Assembly: GCF_025766255.1 (NCBI RefSeq)
Contig: NW_026516692.1
Location: 1-64,000 of the forward strand
Length of the DNA stretch: 64,000 nt
Reading direction: 5' to 3'
From: Zychaea mexicana
Lineage: Eukaryota > Mucoromycota > Mucoromycetes > Mucorales > Lichtheimiaceae
Of this stretch, positions 11,171 to 22,854 are shown one piece after another. The notes under the pieces are model-generated. The model was not told the DNA's origin, did no database searches, and saw only the letters and a list, made by a program, of their open reading frames with translations. The number at the start of each line of letters is the position of its first letter. The first letter of the stretch is position 1. Both the position numbers and the translations under genes were made by a program.

Positions 11171-11480
11171 AGACATGAATGAAAATTGAGCTGGACATGA
11201 ATGGAAATTGAGCTGGACATGAATGGAAATTGAGCTGGACATGAATATAAAACGATCTGGACATGAATATAAAACGATCTAGACATGAATATAAATCGAT
11301 CTGGACATGAGTAAAATCAATCTAGACAAAATAAAAATAATCTGTACATGAATGAAAATCATTCTAGACAAGAATAATAATCAATCTAAACATGACAAAT
11401 AGACAACCTAGACATAATAACAGTCAACCTGGACATAGTATTAGTCAACTAAGACATAATAAAAGTTGAAGTAGATAATG
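11171..11480 (+). repeat. 22-bp minisatellite with graded decay
   Basis: Tandem units of about 22 bp (GGACATGAATGGAAATTGAG plus CT). The first units (11190-11260) are nearly identical. Moving right they change stepwise to GACATGAATATAAAACGATCT and then to more diverged GACATAATAAAAGT-like units before fading near 11480. About 14 units are visible. The array starts within about 30 bp of the terminal palindrome of transposon A. Confidence 0.8.
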
Positions 11481-13590
11481 TATTAAGTGTAGCAGAGCAG
11501 AATATTTGAGTACTTAAGATTTTCAATTCAAGTCAAGACATAATAGAAGTTAAGCACAAAGCCAATGTCACGATATAGTAGTATGGCTGTTTCACTCGTG
11601 ACAAGAAGCTTGTAGGCTAATGTACAGGAAATGGCAAGGGTGCGTCAGAGACTCACTACTGTATGTATAAGCCTATTTTGCTGCTGTAGGAACGGGGCCT
11701 GAGTGTTTCCCCTCATTTCATTTTACCTGGTTTGAGTTTGAAACAAAATGGAGGCTAGTGGCTGAGGTAGGTAGAAAGTGTGGGGTTTGTTAGCAGCAGC
11801 AGGGAGGAAAAAAACAACAACCAAAGATCTCATTATCATTCGCTACAGCAAATCAACAGCTTCGACGTACACTTGTAAATGGCTCCTACTCTCTTCACGA
11901 TGAATAAAAAACAAAGAAAACAAAACGGCACAATCCACGGATTTATTGAAAAACGAAATGAAGGTAACTGTTTTCTAAAAAAAAAGCATGTGCTCAAAAT
12001 TTATAAGGAGTAGACCGCCATTACTGCTGCTTAAAAAAACGCTGGGTAAGTGAACAAGGGAAGGAAAAGGTTACTGGTTGTACTTGTGGTATAGCTTTAG
12101 TAGACATACCTCATTCAGAATTACTGTTTTTTTTCTTCTCTGTATATTCTTGATGCACTATCTTGCACCATTCCAACGTCGGACTTGCGTGTGTAATACA
12201 ATATCGTCCTCTACCTGCACAAACGATTCGTACTCACAATAAGAACGACGCAACAATCTTCTTCTCCATTACTCATACACAATTATATACAACATGACGC
12301 TGATCCGCTATTGACTTGCAAAATATACAGCCTGGTGCATTTACCTCTCACTACCATATACGCCCATATTACTTGATGACGACTATGACGCCGGTCTTTT
12401 GTTTTAATACTAGTACACTCAAGCACATCATCATCGTAATGACGGTCATCTCTTTCTTTGCTGTTTGTATACACATCAATGCGATGATAATTATATTCTA
12501 TGATGCATACACACCACCACAACTATCATCCTCCTCTGCAATTCACTGTACTTGTACACACACGATGGCAACGACGATTACCTTTTTCTTTTTGCATATG
12601 CCAACACGAACATTGCCGGTCTTGATGGATAAGGTAGTTATATATGCTGACGGGTGGAATGTAGGGTTTTATTATTGTTACTGTAGATGCTATAGTTGGG
12701 ATAAAAAAAAAGTAAAAGATCATACATTATGTAGTCATTATGTTTCAGCTGTCTGCATAAACAGGTGTGAGATAGGATTGCATATTATTATAAGTGCTTC
12801 TATAAAAACTATGAATATAGCTCTGAGCAGTGATGATAATATGGCAAGGACAAAGAAGAAAATGCGTTTGTTGTTATGAAGGAGGAAGTTTCTTTGCTAT
12901 TACAACAGCAACTTTATTTATTATTAATAACAACAACTATGAACAACCGATAAGTTACTACCCTTGACGACATTCAATACGCTCTCTCTCACTCGATTGT
13001 ACGTGGAGTTCTTGCACTCATTATTAATGAAATCATATGCGTTCCTACTGCTCGATGGCAGATCTTCAAGGACCGCATCTCGGAATTGTGTGGCTATAAA
13101 TGGGTTCACAAACGCGAGACTGTGCATAGCACCAGGTGCTCTGCCATGCAATATCAATAATTACAATAACCATCCTCTACCACGAAACAACATCCTTCGC
13201 ACTTGTATAACTCTTGTAGAACCTTCTTCATTATCTTTCTTATATAATGGTCAGCATACTTTATTTTCATCCAATCCATAGCAACACAAAAGGAAAGAAA
13301 CCCATCAGTTATCCTTACTGCTATGAGTATCAATCCAAAACAATTAATTTAGCACTAAATTGTTTTATTAATTTTAGTTATGTCTTTCACTATCAAGCTA
13401 GCCTGCATCCAAGTATTCTTTGGCTAGAGGAGGGAAATGCTCACTACTGTTGCGCTACCCAGGAACTAAATAATTTTTTACAAAACTTTTTTAATTCTTA
13501 AGAATTAAAAACATTTATAATAATTAAAATATCTAAGAATTAAAATTCTTGATTTTTTTAAATTATTATAATATTTTTATATTCTTATAC
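11481..13590. other. gene-poor intergenic region
   Basis: I see no supportable gene. An open frame at 12316-12879 is possible, but it is low-complexity, hydrophobic and has no recognisable domain or intron signals. Scattered trinucleotide-like ATC/CAT stretches occur around 12360-12560. From about 13470 the sequence becomes AT-rich with several short inverted repeats such as TTAATTCTTAAGAATTAA (about 13491-13508). Confidence 0.4.
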
Positions 13591-13595
13591 CCTAA

Positions 13596-13669
13596 GGAAT
13601 TAACTATAAACAATAATATAAGGATAATTAAAAATTATCTCTTATATTTAATTGTTATAGTTTAATTCC
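13596..13669. repeat. long AT-rich hairpin (MITE-like)
   Basis: GGAATTAACTATAAACAAT is followed, after a centre near 13632, by ATTGTTATAGTTTAATTCC. The two halves are complementary over about 35 bp with only a few mismatches. This is a strong foldback that could be a tiny foldback element or a remnant of AT-rich organellar or plasmid DNA. It lies 0.7 kb upstream of the AT-rich Merlin-like gene. Confidence 0.65.
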
Positions 13670-14270
13670 CAATGAGGCTGCATAGATATATGCACATGTG
13701 CTTATTTTACGTACAAACATTAGATGGTGATGCTTTCTATTATAGAAGAGGTCTAGACCGTTATTGTTCATTGGTAGTGTCTCGTAACTACGCAGTCTGT
13801 TTGCCTTTCAAGCGCCGATTCCGCGATACTGCTTTTTGTTTCTCTTGAGCCTAGACGTGTTCCATATATTCATCATCGCTAATATTAATGCCAAAATGCA
13901 TCTGGAATTAATCAATAATCATTTCCTTTACTTGCTCTTCATCATACTCTCTAGGGCATCAGCTTATATAGCAGTTTTTGATGTGCTTTTAAATGCCCTT
14001 GATATTGGTATCATTGTTCAGGCGATGCACATATTCATAGATGTTGCTATCTATATTTGAAACGGAAAAGCTACCTTGCAACTATTTTGCATACTGTGAG
14101 TGCCAACCATTTGACGTAGCTAGAGTTTCAATCTATAACAATTAATATTACTATAAACAGTAAATTAATTTTAGTTAAGAATTTCACTGTCAAGCGTTCT
14201 AATAAAAATCAACTTCATTGATTTTTTATTGAACTGGGCGTCGTCATACCTCCTAGCCTAGGCTGAATTA
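13670..14270. other. intergenic, no gene recognised
   Basis: A short open frame (13836-14060) has hydrophobic content but no domain or start context that I would support. Nothing else is seen. Confidence 0.35.
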
Positions 14271-14489
14271 ATTATAAAAGAATATTATAGTTTAAACGGT
14301 TTAAACAGGTTTATACAAAACCTAAACATATTATATGAATTAAAAATAAATAAAAAAAATATCTTAAACATTTCAAAAATAAAAAAGTTATAGTCTAATT
14401 TGGATGTATCCCAACATAATTCACAGAATATTAAATTTAAACTCAATTACTGAAAAAGCAAAAAATTGAATTTTTTATTTATAATAAAA

Positions 14490-15380
14490 TAATCATAAAA
14501 TATATTTACAGAACCTTATATAAATTTAAAAGATTTATTTCATAATGAAGAAAAGGCATTATTATACTTAATTAAAAATGATTATATAAACAAAACTAAT
14601 AAATGTTTAACATGTGATTCAGATACAAAATTATATATTAAAAAAAAAGTGTTTATGTGTAAAAATTATCAATGTCGTAAAGCATATTCACTATTACGTA
14701 GTACTATATTTTCAAAAATGAAATTACCTTTAAATTTACAATTGCATATTTTAAATTATTTTATCCTAAAAATGCTATGTAGTAGTATTGCCTCAACATT
14801 ACAAATCAGTAAAAACACAGTAACATCATATAACAAAATATATAGAAAATATTTAAAAAATAAAATTTATTTTAGTAGACATAGAAAGATTGGTGGAAGA
14901 AATAAAATAGTAGAAACTAATGAAAGTAAAATTGCTAAAAGAAAGAATAATAGAGGTCATAAAGTTGAAGGTGCATGGGTAATTGGGGGAATTGAGAGAA
15001 GTTCCTTAAAAAATAAAATAAAAAATGAGAATAAGAATTTATTTCTTTTACAAATTGATAAAAGAGATATTAATGGAATTGATAATATTGTTAGAAAATA
15101 TGTTAAAAAAGGAAGTATTATATATACTGATAAATGGAAAGGATATAATAATCTAAAAAATATAGGATATAAACATGAAACAGTTAATCATAAAAAGCAT
15201 TTTAAAGATCTAAAAACAAGAGTTCATACAAATACAATAGAAGGTACTTGGAATGGTTTAAAACAAAGTATTATACCCAGATGTAGAATAAAGAAAGATT
15301 TATTATTATATATGAGAGAGTATCAGTGGAGAAAAAAAAATAGAGAATATAATTTATGGAAAAAGTTTTTAAAAGATTAA
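14490..15380 (+). CDS. Merlin / IS1595-like (ISXO2 type) transposase
   Basis: This is a DDE-type transposase of the Merlin superfamily, relatives of bacterial IS1016/IS1595. The coding frame is open upstream of the first in-frame ATG (14649) back to about 14490. The upstream part matters because it carries the first half of an N-terminal zinc ribbon: CLTC (about 14608), then CKNYQC, followed by RSTIF, which sits where the family has its (G)T-x-F motif. Next come a helix-turn-helix region (SIASTLQISKNTVTSYN), RKIGGRNKIVETNESKI (first acidic residue), EGAWVIGGIER, YTDKWKGYN (second Asp), the TVNHKKHF block, and VHTNTIEGTWNGLK, which holds the last acidic residue. The frame is intact to the stop, but the initiator is unclear. 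It is very AT-rich compared with the GC-balanced genes around it, suggesting a separate origin. Confidence 0.8.
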
Positions 15381-15438
15381 ATATTATAAAATTGAATTTA
15401 ACTATATAATAAAAATATAATCCAACATAAACATTACA

Positions 15439-15696
15439 ATGAATGATAATCTATTTATAAATAAAAAATTTTTAAAAGATATGAAAAGATCATTTGTTCC
15501 ATCAAAACTTTTTAATAACAATTAATATAATTATAAAATCATAAATGTAGAATGTAAATTAAAAAAGAATAACCTAGTACAGATGATTACCAAATCAGAA
15601 GATGGAAATAAATATGAATATACTTATATATTATCTGATTATACAAAACAAATTAATAAAAATGATGCAATATCTGATATGGTAAATAAATTTTAA
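15439..15696 (+). pseudogene. small AT-rich ORF downstream of the Merlin-like transposase
   Basis: ATG at 15439 opens a frame (MNDNLFINKKFLKDMKRSF...) of about 85 codons with a single in-frame TAA at 15523, after which the same frame continues to a TAA at 15694-15696 (ending AISDMVNKF). The same AT-rich codon use and close spacing suggest it belongs with the upstream transposase gene. No family is recognised. Confidence 0.45.
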
Positions 15697-16029
15697 AAAA
15701 TGGATATAGATTAATAAATATATAGACTATATCCTTTGTATGATAATAAACTGCTGGAGGAAAGTTGGATAAAAAATAAAGGAGTTGAAGGAATTTATAG
15801 GATCCAACATGGCTATATAGACAATTACATTTTACATTTTATATTCAACATATATTTTGTGGTATTCTTGGTGTATTCTCTCCTTTTAAATAATATTATT
15901 TATTTAAATGTTTTCTGAGATTGAAAAAATAAATCTGTGAACTATCTTGATAATGACCCTCTAATTTTTATTTTTTCCTATATATTTTAAAATAATTATA
16001 TACATTTAATTAATAAAACCTTGTTTAAA

Positions 16030-17000
16030 TCACTGTTAAGGATTAATACCCCTAGTGGAGATCGGCCCACGGAGCGATGTGAGTGCAACGCTTTGTACAG
16101 ATGAATCAAGTGGTTGCATTGTCCGATATGATAACTTGTTTCAAGAGTTGTGTCCTCCATACACAATCGAGAAGCATTGCTGCCAGACACTATTCTTATT
16201 AAGCCTACTAGCTTTTGGATTGCAAGTAACTGGATGTCACCTAGAACGGGCACAGCTTCATCCGTAGCCTCTGATAATGATTCATAGTCTTCACCCTCAG
16301 ATTCATTGCTTGCATCACGGTCATTTGTATTAGGTGCAAGCCGAACACCCTCAAGATACTCCTCGATGTTTACAGCGGGTGTGTCTTGCTCCAATAGGAA
16401 ACCAGCAAGTAAGTAAATAAGAATTATGTACCAGTCTCTTTTATGTATCCACTGTACTAGTGTTACCTTCGCCATCCAATATGCAGTCAATGACTTCCGC
16501 GTTTACTTTATCCACCTTCGTCTTAAGATGGTTGTTCAAGAGAAGAATGTGACGGCTGTGATAAGCCTTCTTTAGCTTTTCCAATTTCCCAAGCAAGGAT
16601 GCGTCGTTGCTACGGGTACTGCTTAACTGTGCTTTAAGTTCCTTAATCTCTCTTTGCAGATCAACGAAGTTGCAGTCGGAAAGCACTGTTCTCCATTCAT
16701 CTTTTGTCAATTTATACCGTACTGGATCAGCATGATACTTGTACGGATTCAGTAGAGGTGAAAAATTCGTGGAGCTTGCGGACCTTTTTCCTTGCAGTAG
16801 ATTGCACAAATCGATGTCTGAGCTGTCGCCGACGTAGCTTTTAGATATGGTGCGCGTGTCGACCTGATGACTCAACTGACGTGTTGCGTCTTCGCACGTC
16901 AAAGTTTCTTTTGTATTACGCGCAAAATTTCCGCGTAACGAGTATAATGTTCCTAAAGCTCTATATACAGGATTTTGAATCCAATCCCGGACATGGGCTC
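16030..17000 (-). CDS. unknown multi-exon gene, 5' part runs into a minisatellite
   Basis: No known function. The upstream exon (about 17000 down to 16468) encodes a basic then helical region (RALGTLYSLRGNFARNTKE ... KYKLTKDEWRTVLSDC in shortened form) with a coiled-coil-like stretch (LQREIKELKAQLSSTRSND) and ends ILDGEG at a GTAACA donor. The next exon (about 16385 down to 16030) starts near QDTPAVNIEEYLEGV, is acidic (NESEGEDYESLSEATDEA) and ends with a helical segment (IQLLAIQKLVGLIRIVSGS). Upstream of 16980 the frame stays open into the minisatellite element at 16971-17725, which has few stops in this frame, so the true 5' end is unknown and may have been replaced by the repeat. The 3' end is also uncertain. 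Confidence 0.45.
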
Positions 17001-17725
17001 TAAAATTTTCGCGAACGGGATTTTTTTTTTTGCTCATGGGATTTTTTTTTTTTGGTTTACAGGATTGACCATTTCGTTCGCGGGCTTCTTTTTCGGCAAT
17101 GAGATTTTCCATTTGGCCAACGGCGTTTTGATTTGGCCAACAGCATTTTATTTCGCTAATGGCCCCTTTTTCCACTAACGGCATTTTCACTTGGTCAACA
17201 GCCCCCTTTTTCACTAACGGCATTACTAATTTGCTTACAGCATTTTATTTCGACAACAGCATCGTCACTTAGGCAACGGCCCCTTATTTGGTCAACGACA
17301 TCATTATTTTGCTTACAGTTTTTTTTATTTCGCTAACGGCATCTCACTTGGTCAATGGCTCTCTTTTCTGCTAATGGAATTACTAATTTGCTCACAGCAA
17401 TTTATTTCGTCAACGGCATCGTCACTTGGGCAACGGCCCCTCATTTAGTCAACGACATCATTATTTCGCTTACAGTTTTTTTTATTTTATTAACAGCATT
17501 TTCACTTGGTCAACGGCCCTCTTTTTCGCTAACGGAATTACTAATTTGCTCACAGCATTTTTTCTTTCAACAGCATCGTCACTTGGCCAACAGTCCCTCA
17601 TTTGGCTTATAGCATTAATGTTTCGCCCATGTTACTGTCACTTGGCTAGCAGCATTTTTAACCATTAGTCTTCGCTTTTTGGTGCCTACGCCTTTCACTT
17701 ATTCAAGCAAAGGTGCTTTGTTACA
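16971..17725 (+). repeat. minisatellite element, copy 1
   Basis: Starts ACAGGATTTTGAATCCAATC and ends with a unique tail CTTCGCTTTTTGGTGCCTAC followed by CAAGCAAAGGTGCTTT. In between are more than 20 degenerate units of roughly 27-30 bp with alternating motifs such as CACTTGGTCAACGGC, TTTCGCTAACGGCAT and TTTGCTTACAG. The same start, units and tail occur reversed at 28697-30055, and the start alone at 32690-32850. The array has few stop codons, which creates long meaningless open frames on both strands. Confidence 0.8.
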
Positions 17726-19037
17726 GCGTATAAATATAGTTTCATATTTATAGCTTTTGCCGTTGGGCAGAAACTGAACCCTACTAATGCCATTTACATT
17801 CAACTACTATAGTACAAGAACGGAAGACCAAAATTCTAAGTCTAACAATGTTACTCAGTGAGCAATGATCAGAACAGTTGGCTCGAAAGGAAAGCCAGAA
17901 GATGGTCATTCCAAACAATTCTATTGTCTATGATCATCGAATGTGTTTGCCCCGGATATAAGTAAATAAGGTATGTCGCATTTGCAATCAAAAGCTTAAA
18001 CGATACTGAAACATGCTTTTTTCTTTCCATAGACAATCTGAGCCCATACTACAAATTAGCATGCAATGGTATATCTTCCATGTTGTTAGCAACAAATACA
18101 TAGGCAAGACAAAAAAAATAGCTTGAAAAAAGCTTGGAAAAAGTAGAGGTTGTACCCATCGCAAAGGAATAGCAAAGCCGATTACGCTGCAACAATACGA
18201 CTAGCAGTGAGCAAAATCAAAAACGACAGCTTGAAGCATGAGCACGTGCAATTTTAACCTTCCTTGTGTGCATACAGAAGCAACTCATATACTTTATTTC
18301 TAACAGCTATGCGAGTCTTCTTAGATCATAAAGGCTAGTGCTGAATGAACAGCATATACTCAACAGTAAATAGTTTCGTTAATACAAATATGATTCCTAA
18401 ACATGATGTCTTGTCATATCAACGGCCTGCATAGATGATACAACAGCTGCGCTTTTGTAAGTATGCAACAACAATAATGACGGTCAATTTCAGATATGAC
18501 GGGAATAGTAGTATAAACAACCATTAAAGGAGTATCCTCAGATTTTCAGATGGCTTGTATTTCTCATCATATATCTGGGCAGACCATATCATAGTCATAA
18601 AGCATCTTGGGCCACTGACAGACGATCTCACAAGGAAGTAACATCAATTAAAAGCAGCTATTATTCTCGGTAGGGATTATTGGCGAGGGCAATATAGACA
18701 TGAATTGATCCTGTATATCGTTTGGATGTAGGAGTTTAGCCCTTTTGAGCACTACTTCTCAAATTATGGTACTGATGTTATTGCTGGGGAGAGGAAGGCA
18801 GAGAGAAAAATAATACAGGAAGGGTGAGATCCTTGTGTAGTAGTTTATACTTAACATTCCGTATCCATATGAGCTTACAATAGGAGTATGAATCAATACG
18901 ATACATATACATATAAGTCAATTTCGATGAGAACAAAGATGTGCTACCGTATACACTTTATGTTTATGGGCGTTGTGAATAAGTCGACTCTCTTTCTCGC
19001 CAACACTCTCTCTTTCGACAACTTTGTTCTTTTAAAA
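17726..19037. other. intergenic region, no gene recognised
   Basis: I see no supportable gene or structured repeat. A short frame beginning at 18888 overlaps the start of the next gene and is more likely its 5' leader. Confidence 0.4.
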
Positions 19038-20349
19038 ATGAGCGCTAACAATAACCAACTCAACAAACGTACCTTGGATTCCGATATGGCCTAAGGCCAG
19101 GCTAAGCGTGCTTGTGTGCGCGGTCCTGCTCCAGCTGCTGCTTCGAGTTCAGAAAGCCACCTTGTACGAGACCTCAGTAGCTTGAGCATGAACGAGGAAT
19201 CTGCTGCAGGTGCAATATTGAGAGCAATAGAAATAATATAATATATAGAGTAAGATTCTAAGCCACTAACAAAATACACATCATAATGACTCTTTAAGAC
19301 GAGCCGAGGCAACATTTGGATCGTGATGGTGACGTGCCAATGCATCGCAACAGCCAAGCAGCTGGGCCAACAAGCAGCAAGGCCTCGGGTGTATGTAGAG
19401 GAAACTACGATCCCCCCAGTAACAACATAGTGCAGGATGCTCTGCTCCAGAACGCTGCTGGATTGTCAATCCGAAAAGCCGCAATGAAGAACGGCATCAT
19501 ACCTAGCACATTGCGTACCCACAAGCAGAAGTATGCTGAAAGTAGTACTTACCGGAAGGCAGAAAAGAAAAGCGTAACAGAATATATGCATAAGTTTCTT
19601 TGTAGATATGTCGACCAGCACGCTGCTGCCTCACACAACGGTATCTTTGATGCATATCAGAGAAACTACGATGAAGCAGCGGTGAACCGAACCATGTTGA
19701 AGACGTATGTGCAGAAGAACCTTGGCATCACTGTCCGTGTGTTCAAGAGTCTGGCTCGAGCCCCGGATGAGGCAGAGATGCTTGTAGATGTACAAGATTG
19801 CCTGCACAGTGTGTATGAGCAAGGTGTCAGCGCAGCCACTTGTGTTTTTGTTGGTGAAATGGCTTACCACATCAACAGAATCGTACTTACGCTGATGCTA
19901 AGAAGACGCAAGCAAGCGCACAGAAAGCAGTAGCTGTTGGTAAGGTACACGAGCCCAAGGTTAAGCCCTTGGAACCCTTGGAAGCCACCTCCACGTTCCT
20001 CGTCGGCTTTACTCGTAGTGAGGTCCTCCACTTTAGCAACAAAAACTGCGAAGGGCCCACTAATAACGACGATGTCAAGAAGTTCTTTCGCAGACTCTTC
20101 GCCGAGATGGATGTGAAGAAGCTTCGTTCCCGGAGCATTGTCTTTGACGATGTCCTAGAAGAGACAAAGGCGACGATTTCAAGCCAAAGACCACAAAGCA
20201 GTGTTTTTGCCACATTGCAGTGGGGTGCTCAATCCTGCCAAAATCTTGTTCAAACACGTTGCATTGAGTGCCAAGCGACATCGACCAATGGAGCAAGATG
20301 CGCTGACATTAACTGGCACTCTTTGGACGCGCATGGGAGCAGTCATTAG
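19038..20349 (+). pseudogene. Tc1/IS630-like transposase-derived gene, copy 1 (catalytic Asp lost)
   Basis: ATG at 19038 (MSANNNQLNKRT) opens a first exon with a TAA at 19091 in the same frame. A donor near 19206 joins to an acceptor near 19300 (EPRQHLDRDGDVPM). The main frame has an N-terminal helix-turn-helix (LSIRKAAMKNGIIPSTLRTHK), a second helical part (MLKTYVQKNLGITVRV) and then CVFVGEMAYHINRIV. In the related gene at 21.1-22.3 kb the same place reads CVFVDEASV, so the first catalytic Asp is Gly here. After a frame change near 19885 the fold continues (VKKFFRRLFAEMDVKKL, SIVFDDV) to 20349. The homology is suggested by order and spacing rather than strong identity. It could be a fossil or a repurposed DNA-binding protein. 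Confidence 0.5.
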
Positions 20350-20482
20350 CAGTATGCAAGCACCTGATCTATGAGCGTGCGTTACCTGCTTTGATTGCTC
20401 CTGTGGTCAGTGTCCATAAATGCCCTCCCTTCCCTTGTACTTTTTCTCCAGTCACTCCTTTACTGTTTACATTTTATCTCCG

Positions 20483-20608
20483 CCTGTCCCTCCTTACTCT
20501 TTATGCTTCTTCTTTTTATTGTCGCCTATCCCTCCTTACTCGTTATGCTTCTTCTCTTAATAGTCACCTGTCCCTCCTTACTCGTTATGCTTCTTCTCTT
20601 TATTGTCC
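20483..20608 (+). repeat. three 42-bp tandem repeats
   Basis: Three consecutive 42-bp pyrimidine-rich units start at 20483, 20525 and 20567 (consensus CCTNTCCCTCCTTACTC followed by a TTATGCTTCTTCTCTT-like half). Because 42 is divisible by 3, a spurious open frame with a 14-residue period results. The whole stretch 20350-20770 is pyrimidine-rich and shows no gene. Confidence 0.75.
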
Positions 20609-20910
20609 CACTTCATCTGTCATCTCACTCTTCTGTTTATGCTTATATGTATTCCGATGTCATCTCACTCTCTTATTTATGCTACCTGCTTAACATGTTT
20701 CTTCCAGCTGCCTTTTTCTCTTCCGCCCGCTTAACTTCTTTCTTCACTTTCCTTTTTTCCTTAGCTGCTGCCTAAGTCAAAAGTACATATAGTCGATGTA
20801 AACTTGATTAAAAAATTGTTAAAAAAACAAAAAGTGATATGGTGTAACTTGTGGTGGTGTAGAGATATAGTATATGGCGGATATAAAGGATACAGGAGAT
20901 GTGCGAACAG

Positions 20911-22276
20911 TTATAGGTTGTCTTCACGAGCAAGGCATCGATCAAAGAACGTAATTGAATAGGCAGTGTAGTTCTCAAAGTCTTCTTTTTTGACTCTCTT
21001 CAGAGAGTCAGCCAAACGCTGCTCCACCGTCTTTACTACACCTTGCTGCTGCGATTGTTGCTGTTGTTGTTGTTGCTGCTGTTGCTCGTGTTGTGCCAAG
21101 TCGATTTGCCGGTAAAGCACCTACTTTGGAGAAAAACTCCTCAATCGGATTTAAAAAAGGTGAATACCGGGGCAAAACGACAAGCCTGTAGCCACGTTCG
21201 GTGACCTCGTTGCTGATGTAATTGGCTGTATGTATTCTGGCATTGTCGCATACAATATTCCAGCCTTTATCCTACAAGTCTCACTGATGAAGTTCGTCCA
21301 TTACTTGCTTCAAAAAGGCGAAGAAGTGGACGGTTTTTGTTCCACCTCCCGTTCCTCCCCTGTTGATTTTGGTGCATGCTTTAACAATGCCTGTGGAGCA
21401 GATGGCTACAAGCATGGAGCGCGAGCGAGCATACATCTGTGGTACTTTAACATGCGCCATTTCTCCAGCTCGTGACCATGCATGGTTGCGTCGCATGTTT
21501 GCGGTCACCGATGCTTCGTCAACAAATACGCAATTATTCTTATAGTCCAGTATGTTGCTGCTAATATACTGTTGAACGAAATCGAAGCGCAAGTCTTTTG
21601 TTGTTTCGTCGGTACGCCGCTCTGGGTACAGATGAGCACGCTTGATCGTGATTCTGCATTTCTCTACTAAATGGCGATATATGGTAGATGCGTCAAGCAG
21701 CACAGAGAAGCGATTAAAGTATAGCATCTTAATCGGCTCTAACGTCACTGTATTTGCAGTGGTCACCGTCTCCACAAGGAAATTACTGCCTTCCTTAGTG
21801 ATTTTTGGCAATGATTTTCCTTTATGTTTGATGGGATTTGCATTTCCATCACGTTCTGCATATCTTTTTTTGTGATCGAAGATGCTGGATTTGGCAACAC
21901 CTGATACACGAGATATGGTGCGGTACTTGGCGCCAGCAGCGCATAACAACAAAGTTTGTTGCATCTGCTGCAGGGAATGTGGCGTACTTGGTCCACGTCG
22001 GGTGGTAGGCATTGTGGTGGTCTTTTTTCTGGCTCTTTGATGCTCAATGACATCGCTGCTACTCGAACTGACGGGAGGAGAGCCAGCGCCAACTGAAAGC
22101 ACTGTTAGCTCTTCACCTTCCTCCTCTTCAGAGCTGCTGGTGCCAGTATCGTCAGAAGAGTCGATACCATCGTTTGGCTGTATCAGACGGGATTGTTCGA
22201 TCGGAAAGCAACTGATTTGATATTGACCCGGTGCATCGTCGAGCTCCTCTTCATGGACAATATCAATTGGTTCCAT
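20911..22276 (-). pseudogene. Tc1/IS630-like (DDE_3) transposase, copy 2
   Basis: A DDE transposase of the IS630-Tc1-mariner superfamily. ATG at 22276 gives an acidic/Ser-rich leader (residues 1-90), then a helix-turn-helix (KYRTISRVSGVAKSSIFDHK), a second DNA-binding part (ASTIYRHLVEKCRITIKRA), VDEASVTANMRRNHAWSR with the first Asp (about 21520), CDNARIH with the second Asp (about 21245) and NPIEEFFSK with the Glu (about 21150). The frame is broken by TGA and TAG four codons apart near 21268-21280 (HQ*DL*DKGW) and by a 1-nt shift near 21120. The C-terminus (21117-20911) has a Gln run from a CAA/CAG repeat and ends FFDRCLAREDNL. Relatives lie at 19.0-20.3 and 27.9-28.7 kb. No terminal repeats were identified. 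Confidence 0.85.
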
Positions 22277-22854
22277 GTTTGTATCCTCATTGGGAATGCT
22301 GGTGGATGTGGTATTGGCTGTTTATAAGATCCTATAAGAAAATTGACAAATACAATGCATGCATATTCTTATCTAAAAGGAAGGCAAGTATATACCAAAG
22401 GGCTGATGGGTATCAACTATATCCATATCACTCATCGCTTTAATTAAGCGCTTCAATGGCGACTTTTTTATGGATCATTTTTTGATAATTTTTTTTGTTT
22501 AAAGGTTGGAGATGTTCCCTTGCTGAGGGCGTGATTGCTGGTGTGTTTCAGATCGTGCTTGGGAGCGTGTTTTCATAGTCGAGTTTATTGATTTTAATAG
22601 GGGGAATAAAGGCGCAACAGGTACCAATATTTATAGAGGCTGTTTGTGCAAACGGAGTATAAGACATACGTAGAGCTTAAACAAATTTATTTCTAATATG
22701 TGATGTACGACGGCTAAACTTAGCGTTGTTCCTCTCTTGCTTCACCTATACAATTTGGTTAGCTCTTCCGTGTATGTGGCTACGGATATGAATAGTTGAT
22801 ACACTCTTTTCACTTTTAGCGCTAAGGTGACGTGTTCGCCGTTTCTCTATTCTT
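22277..22854. other. intergenic, no gene recognised
   Basis: This holds the upstream flank of the Tc1-like gene and the 3' flank of the next small gene. Nothing structured is seen. Confidence 0.35.

Noticed and set aside
12316..12879. 187-codon open frame
   Set aside because: Hydrophobic, low-complexity, no domain, no intron signals, and in a region of simple-sequence-like DNA. Not convincing as a gene.
17000..17660. Regularly spaced repeats that could suggest a CRISPR array
   Set aside because: Units are degenerate and contiguous with no unique spacers, and the context is eukaryotic with introns and eukaryotic transposons.
21055..21090. Polyglutamine tract as a functional feature
   Set aside because: It is a CAA/CAG microsatellite at the end of a frameshifted transposase. 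No evidence of a role.
21268..21280. A 13-nt intron (GTGAGACTTGTAG) in the Tc1-like gene
   Set aside because: Far too short to be spliced; the frame is kept through two stop codons, so point mutations are the simpler explanation.
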